Positions 26,543 to 35,245 of a DNA stretch of 64,000 nt are shown here, piece after piece. Under the pieces are notes generated by a model. It had not been told where the DNA came from, searched no databases, and saw only the letters and a list, made by a program, of their open reading frames with translations. The DNA comes from UBA685 sp049889495 (GTDB lineage: Bacteria > Pseudomonadota > Alphaproteobacteria > Puniceispirillales > Puniceispirillaceae): positions 1-64,000 of the forward strand of contig JBMHDH010000071.1 of the NCBI GenBank assembly GCA_049889495.1, in the 5' to 3' direction. A program made the translations under genes and the position numbers. Every line of letters begins with the position of its first letter. Position 1 is the first letter of the stretch.

Positions 26543-27799
26543 TTAGCTATCTAGCTCAGCGCCTTTTTCCATAAATTCCTGATCAATTTGCGGCAAAGGC
26601 GCATCTGTCAATGTGGCCTCAAACGCTTGCAGACGTTTATAGATCGAGATTAATTCAATGATCGTGGTCCAGCTATTGACGAGGAATTGGAACGAATTTG
26701 ATACCTGACCAAAAGCAGATAAGATCTGTGTCATGATACCAAATGTGATCTGGCCTGCGGCAATGGTTGGGATTAAGATCAAGGTCGCAAAAATATTATC
26801 TGTTTGCAGATATAAGCCGCGCGCCACATTGAAATACATATAGTGGAAATAAATGCGGAAATAATTGCGACGCACATTGCTAAATAACTCTACCAAAGTT
26901 GGCGGGGTGGCACGCGTGTCATCATCTTCACCATAAACCAGCTCTTTACGATAGGCCGCCTCAACACGTTGGTTTCTAAATTGCAGGCCAGGAAGCTTAA
27001 TCCCCACAATTGCCAACAAAGCTGTACCAAATAACGCCCAGAAGATCGCCGCTGTCACAAGCGGTGCAGGTATCGCGCCCACAAATGGCAATTCATTGAC
27101 ATGAACGGACAGACTTAACAACACAGGCAAAAACGCAAATAACGTCATCACCGAATCAACAATATTGACGCCTAGCCCTTCCATAATCCCTGCAAAGCGC
27201 ATGGTATCTTCTTGGATACGCTGTGATGCCCCCTCGATATGGCGCAACCTTTTCCAATGTGATGTATAGAAATCATTCATCGCTGTCCGCCAGCGGAAGA
27301 TATAATGCGAGACGAAAAAGCGTGTCATCACATAAACCACCATCCACACAGAGGCAATTTCAAAGAAGGTGACAATCAAACCCATTAATTCAGAAACAGG
27401 CACGCTTTCTTCCCCACCAAGCGCGGTTTGAAGACGGTCATAAAATGGGCGATACCAATTATTGATCGCCACAGATACCTGAACGGAAAAATAGGTTGAA
27501 AACAGTATTAAGATCGAACCTGCCAGTGACCATAACTGCCAGCGGTGCGGGCTAAAGCGGAACCAAAAGCCACAGAACATGGCACAAATGGCAAAGAAAT
27601 ACAGATAAAACCATAAAAATTCGGCGGTGACGAAATACCCAAGGCCGATAATGGCTGGCGTGCCTTCTTCCGCAAATTGAAAGCCAAGGGCCGCGCCGAT
27701 ATCTTGACCAATGCTATACCACACACTGACTACAATAATGGCCCAAATTACGGCACTTGTGAAAAGCAATTTTGGCCGTGGAAAAAACGATTCAAACAT
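26543..27799 (-). CDS. SbmA/BacA-family peptide transporter
   Basis: This 418-residue inner-membrane protein matches the SbmA/BacA family, which imports peptide antibiotics such as microcins and proline-rich host peptides by proton-driven transport. It has about eight hydrophobic segments (FTSAVIWAIIVVSVWYS; LWFYLYFFAICAMFCGFWF) and the family stretches WRTAMNDFYTSHW, EGASQRIQEDTMRF and RRNYFRIYFHYMYF. There is no ATP-binding domain. It begins 22 bp after rodA and is probably the last gene of the shape operon. The transported substrate here is unknown. Confidence 0.9.
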   Translation of the reverse strand: MFESFFPRPKLLFTSAVIWAIIVVSVWYSIGQDIGAALGFQFAEEGTPAIIGLGYFVTAEFLWFYLYFFAICAMFCGFWFRFSPHRWQLWSLAGSILILFSTYFSVQVSVAINNWYRPFYDRLQTALGGEESVPVSELMGLIVTFFEIASVWMVVYVMTRFFVSHYIFRWRTAMNDFYTSHWKRLRHIEGASQRIQEDTMRFAGIMEGLGVNIVDSVMTLFAFLPVLLSLSVHVNELPFVGAIPAPLVTAAIFWALFGTALLAIVGIKLPGLQFRNQRVEAAYRKELVYGEDDDTRATPPTLVELFSNVRRNYFRIYFHYMYFNVARGLYLQTDNIFATLILIPTIAAGQITFGIMTQILSAFGQVSNSFQFLVNSWTTIIELISIYKRLQAFEATLTDAPLPQIDQEFMEKGAELDS

Positions 27800-27821
27800 T
27801 CTGAACTCCTGTTCTGCGTCA

Positions 27822-28943
27822 CTAGCGTCTTACATGTAATCGCAAATCTTCATCTTCTAAATCACTATTCAATGCCATGGCATTCACCAGCCCAAGCGCA
27901 AGGAATATAGTTAACATGGCTGTTCCCCCATAGGAAATCAACGGCAAAGGCACACCAACAACGGGCACAAGCCCTGTCACCATCGCCACATTCACAAAAA
28001 CATATAAGAACAACATGCCGCTGACCCCCGTACAAATCAGCCGCCCAAAGCGATGTTGAATTTGCCAGCTTAAGCGCAAAACAGAATAAAAGATCATGAA
28101 ATAGATCGCCAAAATAACAAGATTGCCAATCAAGCCAAATTCCTCACCAATCATGGTAAAGACAAAATCGGTTTGTTTTTCGGGCAAATAATTTAATTGG
28201 CTTTGCGAGCCCATCAAAAACCCTTTGCCAAATAAACCACCAGAGCCAAGCGCAATTTTTGATTGGGTAATCTGGAACCCTGCCCCTAACAAATCATCTT
28301 GCGGGTTAAAGAATGTCAAAATGCGCTGTTTTTGATAATCATAAAGGTTCATCCATAAGATCGGCAAAGATGCCAAAGCCCCCATGCCCAAAATCGTGAC
28401 ATAAAGATAAGGGATACCAGCGGCAAAAATCACAATCAGACCGCCAAGCAAAATCATCAAGGATGTGCCAAGATCAGGCTGGATCAAGACCAGCGCAAAA
28501 GGCAAGGCCACCATCACAAATGCTGGGATATAGGTTAAAAAGGACTGTAATTGTTCAGGTGTTCGGTCTGAAAAATACCGCGCCAATGCCAGCACCACCG
28601 CTAGTTTTGCAGGTTCAGATGGTTGAAAATTCAATGGGCCAATAGCAATCCATCTGGTTGCCCCTTGCCCCACGCCAATCACTTGTAATGCCACCAGCAC
28701 AATCAAAGCCGCAATCAACACAAGATAGGCGGATTGGTGAATAAATCGGATCGGGATGACCAACACGCTGACCATTAAAAACACACCAAAGGCAGCGCGG
28801 ATGATGTGACGTTCTGCCCACGGGCTCCAAGAGCCTTGCGAGGCAGAAAACAACGCCAATGCCCCAATGGCAGATAACAACAACACAAAAGCAATCGTCA
28901 GCCAAGGAAGGGTTAATATTCGGTTTATAACAGGCCGCATCAT
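27822..28943 (-). CDS. rodA: SEDS peptidoglycan polymerase RodA
   Basis: RodA polymerises glycan strands of the lateral wall with PBP2. The 373-residue protein has about ten membrane segments and the SEDS hallmarks: RWIAIGPLNFQPSEPAKLAVVLALARY, LIQPDLGTSLMILLGG with the catalytic Asp, FLPEKQTDFVF-like YLPEKQTDFVFTMIGEE and the C-terminal PLPLISYGGTAML. Its start overlaps the end of mrdA by four bases, so the two partners are translationally coupled. Confidence 0.96.
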   Translation of the reverse strand: MMRPVINRILTLPWLTIAFVLLLSAIGALALFSASQGSWSPWAERHIIRAAFGVFLMVSVLVIPIRFIHQSAYLVLIAALIVLVALQVIGVGQGATRWIAIGPLNFQPSEPAKLAVVLALARYFSDRTPEQLQSFLTYIPAFVMVALPFALVLIQPDLGTSLMILLGGLIVIFAAGIPYLYVTILGMGALASLPILWMNLYDYQKQRILTFFNPQDDLLGAGFQITQSKIALGSGGLFGKGFLMGSQSQLNYLPEKQTDFVFTMIGEEFGLIGNLVILAIYFMIFYSVLRLSWQIQHRFGRLICTGVSGMLFLYVFVNVAMVTGLVPVVGVPLPLISYGGTAMLTIFLALGLVNAMALNSDLEDEDLRLHVRR

Positions 28944-30886
28944 ACCCCCCTTATTTTGATGGTCTGCGCCAGAATATCACGCGCAATCGGGGCCGCCATT
29001 GACGAGCCACTGCCGCCATGTTCAACCACCACCACAGCGGCATAGCGCGGATTTTTACGCGGCGCATAGGCTACGAATAACGCATGATCACGCTCTTTCC
29101 ATGGCCGATCAATATTATCAATAATCCCTGCTTCACGTTGTTCTTTGGTAATGCGTTTGACCTGTACTGTGCCTGTTTTACCAGCAATGCCATAATCATC
29201 TAAATCATAACGGCGCGCGGTGCCAAGTCGGCCGATCATGACATCTTCCATCCCTTTTTTCACAACGCGAAGCACCGATTTTGAAATGTTCAATGGTGCA
29301 AATTCTGGCTCAGCTTCATCATGTAAGAACATACGCGGCCTAATGGCTTTACTGCCATCAGCAAGACGCGCGGTCATCACGGCCAATTGCAAGGGTGTGG
29401 TTAACACAAACCCTTGACCAATACCTGCAACAATCGTCTCACCAGGGGTCCAGACTGTCCCTCTTTCATTCTTTTTCCAATCGCGATTGGGGATAATACC
29501 AAGCTTTTCATAAGGCAGATCCAACCCAGATGGCAGCCCTAGCCCCAATCGTTTGGCCATATCATGAATACGATTAATGCCAACTTTTAAGGCCACATCA
29601 TAAAAGAACACATCACAAGATCTCTCCAAGGCCTGCATGATATTTAATGATTGATGCCCTTCATCGAACCAACAATGAAATTTGCGATCACCAAATTCCA
29701 TATGACCTTTACAAGTGACACGTGTTTTTGATGATATAACCCCTGCTTCAAGCGCCGCTGCTGCCACCACCATTTTAAAGGTGGATCCTGGGGCATAAAG
29801 CCCTGAAATCGCGCGGTTCAATAAAGGTGTACGCGGATGAGATGACAGCCGCTTCCAATCACGGCTTAATAAACGTTCAGAGAATTGATTGGGATCATAA
29901 GAGGGCGCAGATACCATCGCGACCACATCCCCATTTTTGATATCCATGACAATCGCAGAGCCTGATTCCCCAGGCACAAACCTGTCTTTTTCATCTTTTA
30001 AGACAAGATTATCACCTGTTGCGAAATGCGCGCGCAATTCTTCATTTTTATTCAAGGCTGATTGGATATCGGCGGTATTTTTGACAATATCAGAGCGCCC
30101 TTTGCGCAATCTTTCATAGGCAAAGGCTTGAATTTCCATGTTCAAAGTCAGCTTGGCATCTGCGCCTTGTTCAGGATGGCTGTCATTGATGATACGCACA
30201 GCTTTCCCACGCGAATTAATCTCAATCCGATCAAGGCCAGGTTCACCGCGCAAATGTTGTTCAAGCGCATATTCCACACCAACCTTGCCTGTGCGGATAT
30301 CTGGCAATCTGCCCCAAGAAGGATCATCATCCAATTCACGCGGCGTCACAGGCGACACATAGCCAGTGATATGGCCTGTCAAATGCGCCTGCGGATAAAT
30401 ACGACGATATCTTTTTGAAAATGCCACCCCATTAATTAACGGGCTACGAATGGCCAAGCGTGACAAATCACGCTGTGTTAACTCTTCTTTCACCGTAATT
30501 GGCAAGAAGCGAGGCTGGGTTTCAGCTATTTTTAAAATCTCGACAATTTTGGGAGCAGGCAAATCAATGATTGTGGCAAGTCGAACCAAAACTTGGCGTA
30601 AATTCCCTGCATTAGACGGGGTGATGCTTAAAGAATAGGTTTCGGTATTGCCTGCCAATAATCGATTGGCTGAATCAAAAATACGCCCTCTGGCTGGCGT
30701 GACTTTGCGTGTGTTGAATTGATTGGAATCTGATAATTTTGACCAGCCAGCATTTTGGGCAATTTGCAATTGATATAAACGCCCTGCCAATAACAGGCCA
30801 AATAAAGTCTGACCACCGCCAATTAAAAGATTGCGGCGTGACATTCTGCCAAGCAGTTCTTTTTTTAATTTACGCTTATTCTTCAT
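28940..30886 (-). CDS. mrdA: Peptidoglycan transpeptidase PBP2
   Basis: PBP2 cross-links lateral-wall peptidoglycan with RodA. It has a short cytoplasmic N-terminus, one membrane anchor, a dimerisation/pedestal domain and a transpeptidase domain with STFK at 368-371 (Ser368 nucleophile), SCD at 423-425 and KTGT at 570-573. Two oddities are visible. The anchor is preceded by SRRNLLIGGG, which resembles a twin-arginine motif, as in some other alphaproteobacterial PBP2s. About 40 charged residues (roughly 266-307) separate the pedestal from the GSAIVMDIKNGD start of the catalytic domain, longer than I expect. Confidence 0.95.
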   Translation of the reverse strand: MKNKRKLKKELLGRMSRRNLLIGGGQTLFGLLLAGRLYQLQIAQNAGWSKLSDSNQFNTRKVTPARGRIFDSANRLLAGNTETYSLSITPSNAGNLRQVLVRLATIIDLPAPKIVEILKIAETQPRFLPITVKEELTQRDLSRLAIRSPLINGVAFSKRYRRIYPQAHLTGHITGYVSPVTPRELDDDPSWGRLPDIRTGKVGVEYALEQHLRGEPGLDRIEINSRGKAVRIINDSHPEQGADAKLTLNMEIQAFAYERLRKGRSDIVKNTADIQSALNKNEELRAHFATGDNLVLKDEKDRFVPGESGSAIVMDIKNGDVVAMVSAPSYDPNQFSERLLSRDWKRLSSHPRTPLLNRAISGLYAPGSTFKMVVAAAALEAGVISSKTRVTCKGHMEFGDRKFHCWFDEGHQSLNIMQALERSCDVFFYDVALKVGINRIHDMAKRLGLGLPSGLDLPYEKLGIIPNRDWKKNERGTVWTPGETIVAGIGQGFVLTTPLQLAVMTARLADGSKAIRPRMFLHDEAEPEFAPLNISKSVLRVVKKGMEDVMIGRLGTARRYDLDDYGIAGKTGTVQVKRITKEQREAGIIDNIDRPWKERDHALFVAYAPRKNPRYAAVVVVEHGGSGSSMAAPIARDILAQTIKIRGV

Positions 30887-30937
30887 ACCCTTGTCACTGA
30901 GCCTTTTATAAGTATTACCTAATCAAGACCCCTGCCC

Positions 30938-31471
30938 CTAGCGTTCAGACATTTCTACCAATATTTGCGCTAACCGCACCACCACCACATGGATAAATGG
31001 ATAAAGCAATAACGTCATACCAAATTGGAATAACAACCCTTGCAAATGCGGTAATGACCAAGTTGTGATCATAAAAATCACTGACTGTAAAAGAATAACC
31101 AATACCATGGCAACCGCAAAGCCCTGCCATATTTCTAGAAACTCTTTTTGATCTGGAAATGGTAGCAATCGGGTTGTTATCAATAGGCTGATTAATATGG
31201 CAAAACTATGACTGCTGTGAAGTGATGTGAAAAACACATCCAATAAAAAGGTGACAAGCAGGATGCTGAAATAAGGCAATGCCATGGGGTAATAAAGACG
31301 CAACACATAAAAAATCGCAAAAGTCAGAAACGGTGCGCCATATAAAAACAGATCTATGACAGATAAGGCCCCTTCAAAAAGACCAATAGCAAACAATCCC
31401 GCTGCCACGATAAATTGCAGCGAAAAATACGATTTCAAGCTTGCCTTTTTAAAATAGACCCCATAGTTCAT
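30938..31471 (-). CDS. mreD: Rod shape-determining membrane protein MreD
   Basis: MreD is a small membrane protein of the elongasome. The 177-residue product has about five hydrophobic segments and little else conserved, as is usual for the family. Identification rests on its position between mreC and mrdA and on its size and topology. Its start overlaps the mreC stop by four bases, and mrdA follows after 51 bp. Confidence 0.88.
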   Translation of the reverse strand: MNYGVYFKKASLKSYFSLQFIVAAGLFAIGLFEGALSVIDLFLYGAPFLTFAIFYVLRLYYPMALPYFSILLVTFLLDVFFTSLHSSHSFAILISLLITTRLLPFPDQKEFLEIWQGFAVAMVLVILLQSVIFMITTWSLPHLQGLLFQFGMTLLLYPFIHVVVVRLAQILVEMSER

Positions 31472-32388
31472 TGCAACAATTCCGCAGCATTGATCCCTTC
31501 AAGCAACCGCCCTTCTGTTTCAGGCGGCAAAGGCGCGAAGAAAGATTGTGATAATTTGAAATCAAAATCCTTCGTCGCATTTGGATTTGTCAAAACAGAT
31601 ACAAAGCTGATTTTTTCCAGCATAACAGAAGGGCTGATATAAATGGCATCTTCTGTCATCGCGCTGACACGCCCGACTGGCACCCCTGCTGGCAAAATAC
31701 CGCCATGACCTGAGGTCAGCACCAATTCCCCTAATTTTGGTTTTGATTCCAACGGCAGAAAATCAAGGCGAAGCTGTTTTGAATTTTGTCCAAGTGCCAA
31801 AGCTGGCCAAGACGAAGATGATAATAAAACAGGGATTTTTGAGTTCACATCACTGATTAACAGCACGCGCGCATATTTGTTGCCAACCTCAATAATATAG
31901 CCCACCAAGCCATCCGCATTCACAACCGCATTGCCTCTGACGATATTGTCATCAGCGACTTCCAACAAAAGACTATGGGAAAAACTGCCACCTGGGGCCG
32001 CAATCGCTCTGGCAGTGACAGGACGCAATTCAGTTGTCGCCGCCGCACCAAGGGCCGTTTTTAACTGTCTGTTTTCACTTTCAAGGATCTCAGCGCGCCT
32101 TTGCCAGCGTTTTAACCGCTCATTTTCAGCCTGAAGACGCACATTTTCTGCACGAAAAGAGGCCAAGGTCTGCATGCCGCCAACCATCGTCTCAAACGCT
32201 CTAACAGGGGCTGCCACCACATCATAAAGAGGCGCAATAACATCTGACAGGCCGCTTTTGGCGGCCCGTACCGTGTAAAGATCAAGCTTTCCAAGAAAGA
32301 TCAGCGAAAAGCTGACAATCAGCAGCAAAAGATGGACGGGCAAGCGCGATTTACCACTTTTTTTTGGTACGCTGCCACGCGCCATCAC
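31468..32388 (-). CDS. mreC: Rod shape-determining protein MreC
   Basis: MreC links the cytoplasmic MreB filaments to periplasmic wall synthases. The 306-residue protein has a single N-terminal membrane helix (LPVHLLLLIVSFSLIFLG), a coiled coil near residues 73-112 (AENVRLQAENERLKRW through ENRQLKTALG) and a two-barrel periplasmic domain (VVNADGLVGYIIEVGNKYARVLLI; ELVLTSGHGGILPAGVPVG). It begins two bases after the mreB stop codon and overlaps mreD. Confidence 0.95.
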   Translation of the reverse strand: MMARGSVPKKSGKSRLPVHLLLLIVSFSLIFLGKLDLYTVRAAKSGLSDVIAPLYDVVAAPVRAFETMVGGMQTLASFRAENVRLQAENERLKRWQRRAEILESENRQLKTALGAAATTELRPVTARAIAAPGGSFSHSLLLEVADDNIVRGNAVVNADGLVGYIIEVGNKYARVLLISDVNSKIPVLLSSSSWPALALGQNSKQLRLDFLPLESKPKLGELVLTSGHGGILPAGVPVGRVSAMTEDAIYISPSVMLEKISFVSVLTNPNATKDFDFKLSQSFFAPLPPETEGRLLEGINAAELLQ

Positions 32389-32390
32389 TC

Positions 32391-33428
32391 TTACGCCCCG
32401 ATAAGAACGTGGCGAAGTGTCTTTAATTCTTCAAGACAACGACCAGTCCCAAGCACCACACAAGACAAAGGATCTTCTGCGATTGAAATTGGCAAGCCTG
32501 TCGCTTCACGTAATACGGTGTCAATTTCACGAAGCATCGCACCACCGCCTGTTAACACAATGCCTTTTTCCACAATATCCGCTGCCAATTCTGGTGGGGC
32601 CTGTTCCAATGCCATTTTCACACCTTCCACAATTTGGCGCATCGGATCAGAAATCGCATCTGCCACCTGAATTTCGGTGATGTTAATTTCTTTTGGCACA
32701 CCATTAACCAAATCACGGCCACGCACTTCAACCTTTTGGTTGGCACCTTTTTCAGGACGACGGGCAATACCAATGGTCTTTTTGATGCGTTCGGCTGTTG
32801 CTTCACCAATCAAAAGATTATGGGTACGACGCAAATAAGCGATGATTGATTCATCAATCTTATCCCCGCCCACACGCACAGAATGCGCATAAACAATATT
32901 ACCAAGAGACAAAATTGCCACTTCGGTTGTACCACCGCCAATATCAACCACCATCGAGCCTGATGGCTCTGTCACAGGCAGATTGGCACCAATCGCAGCG
33001 GCCATTGGCTCTTCGATCAAGAACACACGGCGTGCGCCAGCCGCTTCAGCTGATTCTTGAATGGCGCGGCGTTCCACAGCAGTTGATCCAGATGGCACAC
33101 AAATAATCATTTGCGGGCTAGAAATAGAAAAACGACCATTCACCTTGCGAATGAAATGTTTGATCATTTCTTCGGCCACTTCAAAATCAGCAATCACACC
33201 ATCAGCCATCGGACGAATGGCACGAATATTACCAGGTGTTTTCCCAAGCATTACCTTGGCTTCTTCACCAACGGCAAGCACTTGTGTTTTGCCGCGCACT
33301 TCGGCCATTGCTACCACAGAAGGTTCATTCAAAACGATGCCTTTGCCTTTTACATAAACAAGGGTATTCGCTGTACCGAGATCAATGCCGATATCTGCAG
33401 AAAGAAAGCCAAAAACTGAGCCTAACAT
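32391..33428 (-). CDS. mreB: Actin-like rod-shape protein MreB
   Basis: MreB forms membrane-bound filaments that guide lateral wall synthesis. The 345-residue protein has the actin-fold motifs IGIDLGTANTLVYVKGKGIVLNEPSVVA, MVVDIGGGTTEVAILSLG and IVLTGGGAMLREID. I placed the start at 33428 (MLGSVFGFLSADIGIDLG), with TAGGA spaced eight bases upstream; an open frame continues 41 codons further but lacks family sequence. It heads mreB-mreC-mreD-mrdA-rodA. The ilvC terminator lies just upstream, so its own promoter must be close to or within that region. Confidence 0.97.
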   Translation of the reverse strand: MLGSVFGFLSADIGIDLGTANTLVYVKGKGIVLNEPSVVAMAEVRGKTQVLAVGEEAKVMLGKTPGNIRAIRPMADGVIADFEVAEEMIKHFIRKVNGRFSISSPQMIICVPSGSTAVERRAIQESAEAAGARRVFLIEEPMAAAIGANLPVTEPSGSMVVDIGGGTTEVAILSLGNIVYAHSVRVGGDKIDESIIAYLRRTHNLLIGEATAERIKKTIGIARRPEKGANQKVEVRGRDLVNGVPKEINITEIQVADAISDPMRQIVEGVKMALEQAPPELAADIVEKGIVLTGGGAMLREIDTVLREATGLPISIAEDPLSCVVLGTGRCLEELKTLRHVLIGA

Positions 33429-33459
33429 GCTATTTGTCCTACTAATGTTAGTTGTGTAA

Positions 33460-33485
33460 AAATGGCCGCTGAGGAGCGGCCATTT
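33460..33485 (-). terminator. Terminator after ilvC
   Basis: An 11-bp perfect stem (AAATGGCCGCT at 33460-33470 with AGCGGCCATTT at 33475-33485) has a four-base loop. On the minus strand it is followed by TTTTT, as expected for intrinsic termination of the ilv transcript ahead of mreB. Confidence 0.88.
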
Positions 33486-33513
33486 AAGTATTACAGATAG
33501 TTGAGAAGAAAAT

Positions 33514-34533
33514 CTAGTTCTTCGCTTTATCAACCAAGCGGTTTGATCCAATCCATGGCATCATTGAGCGCAAATTATCGCCCACAGCTTCGATTGGATG
33601 TTCTGCATTGCGACGACGTGTTGCTTTAAAGCTTGCCTGACGCACTTTATTTTCAAGCATGAAATCACGCACAAAACGGCCTGATTGAATATCTTCAAGA
33701 ACACGCTTCATCTCTGCCTTTGTCTCAGCTGTGATGATGCGTGGGCCTGTGACATATTCGCCATATTCCGCTGTGTTTGAAATTGAATAATTCATGTTTG
33801 CGATACCGCCTTCATAAATCAAATCTACGATCAGCTTCACTTCATGCAAACATTCGAAATAGGCCATTTCTGGGGCATAGCCAGCTTCAGTCAATGTTTC
33901 GTAACCAGCTTTGATCAATTCAACCAAACCGCCACACAAGACAGCCTGTTCACCAAATAGGTCTGTTTCACATTCTTCTTTGAATGTTGTTTCGATGATA
34001 CCTGAACGGCCACCGCCAACACCAGAGGCATAAGACAAGCCAATATCATGCGCATTGCCTGATGCATCCTGATGGATAGCGATCAAACATGGCACACCGC
34101 CGCCTTTGACATATTCGCCGCGCACGGTATGGCCAGGGCCCTTTGGCGCCACCATGAACACATCAACATCATCACGTGGTACGATCAAATTGAAATGCAC
34201 ATTCAAACCATGCGCAAACATCAAGGCTGAACCCGGGCGCATATTGTCGTGAATTTCATTTTCATAAATGTCAGCCTGCAATTCATCAGGTGTCAACATC
34301 ATGATGACATCACCCCAAGCCGCAGCTTCAGCAACAGTCATCACTTTGAAACCAGCAGCCTCGGCTTTTGCCACTGTTGGTGAACCTTTGCGAAGCGCAA
34401 CCACAACATCGCTAACACCGCTATCTTTTAGGTTTGCAGCGTGTGCATGACCTTGAGAGCCATAACCAACAATAACAACCTTTTTGCTTTTAATCAGGCC
34501 GATATCGGCATCCTGATCATAATATACACGCAT
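33514..34533 (-). CDS. ilvC: Ketol-acid reductoisomerase
   Basis: IlvC converts acetolactate or acetohydroxybutyrate to the dihydroxy acid in valine and isoleucine synthesis, using NADPH and Mg2+. The 339-residue length is that of the short class I enzyme. VIVGYGSQGHAHAANLKDSG is the nucleotide loop, and the C-terminal knotted domain has EECETDLFGEQAVLCGG and ECLHEVKLIVDLIYEGG with the metal-binding acids. An AGGAG site precedes the ATG. It follows ilvN after 116 bp containing a strong hairpin. Confidence 0.97.
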   Translation of the reverse strand: MRVYYDQDADIGLIKSKKVVIVGYGSQGHAHAANLKDSGVSDVVVALRKGSPTVAKAEAAGFKVMTVAEAAAWGDVIMMLTPDELQADIYENEIHDNMRPGSALMFAHGLNVHFNLIVPRDDVDVFMVAPKGPGHTVRGEYVKGGGVPCLIAIHQDASGNAHDIGLSYASGVGGGRSGIIETTFKEECETDLFGEQAVLCGGLVELIKAGYETLTEAGYAPEMAYFECLHEVKLIVDLIYEGGIANMNYSISNTAEYGEYVTGPRIITAETKAEMKRVLEDIQSGRFVRDFMLENKVRQASFKATRRRNAEHPIEAVGDNLRSMMPWIGSNRLVDKAKN

Positions 34534-34556
34534 CCTTTTTCTCCTCTTTTTAAGTC

Positions 34557-34590
34557 AAATAGGCAATTTGCGCTTGCAAACGGCCTATTT
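34557..34590 (-). promoter_or_regulatory. Long hairpin between ilvN and ilvC
   Basis: The 34-base segment can fold as an 8-bp stem (AAATAGGC/GCCTATTT), a 2x2 internal mismatch, a 5-bp stem (TTTGC/GCAAA) and a four-base loop. No T-run follows on the minus strand, and the ilvC ribosome binding site lies only about 12 bases beyond it. It is more likely a processing or stability element, or an attenuator-like structure, than a plain terminator. Confidence 0.6.
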
Positions 34591-34649
34591 TGAAATCCTG
34601 TTACAAGGTAATAGCCAAATCAGGCTTTCTTTGAAAGTGATAATTTATC

Positions 34650-35165
34650 TTAGAATTCGATTTCACTGCCTCTGGAAATCGCAGAAACGCCTGTTCTGGC
34701 GACTTCGGTATCTCCAAGTGAGTTCATCAGATCAATAAAAGCAGATACTTTTGAGCTAGAGCCCGTCACCTCGAACACAAAGCTATCAAGCGTGCTGTCC
34801 AATGTTCTGGCACGAAAACTATCAGCAACACGCAATGATTCAATGCGTCTGTCACCTGAATTGATGATTTTCACCAGCGCAAGTTCGCGTTCCACATGCG
34901 GGCCTTTAACAGTTAAATCTTGAACTGTATAAACAGGCACTTGGCGCTTTAATTGTTCTTTGATTTGCTCAATCACCATCGGTGTGCCATTTGTCACAAT
35001 GGAAATGCGTGACAAATGCTTTTCCTTATTCACTTCAGATACTGTCAAGCTTTCAATATTATAGCCACGGCCAGAAAACAGGCCCACAACCCGTGCCAAT
35101 ACCCCTGGTTCATTTTCCACAAGCACAGAAATGGTATGTGTTTCGACTGCTGATTTATCAAACAT
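34650..35165 (-). CDS. ilvN: Acetolactate synthase small (regulatory) subunit
   Basis: This subunit gives acetolactate synthase full activity and valine feedback inhibition. The 171-residue protein has an N-terminal ACT domain (HTISVLVENEPGVLARVVGLFSGRGYNIESLTVSEV) and the C-terminal small-subunit domain (ALVKIINSGDRRIESLRVADSFRARTLD; FVFEVTGSSSKVSAFI), the length typical of the IlvH/IlvN type. It is 80 bp after the large subunit gene and before ilvC. Confidence 0.96.
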   Translation of the reverse strand: MFDKSAVETHTISVLVENEPGVLARVVGLFSGRGYNIESLTVSEVNKEKHLSRISIVTNGTPMVIEQIKEQLKRQVPVYTVQDLTVKGPHVERELALVKIINSGDRRIESLRVADSFRARTLDSTLDSFVFEVTGSSSKVSAFIDLMNSLGDTEVARTGVSAISRGSEIEF

Positions 35166-35245
35166 GTTATTGGTCCCTAATTTTAGGTCATCTTGGGTTA
35201 TTTACATTTCTCATCATGTGACAAGTTGCAAAAAGATTAGATGAA

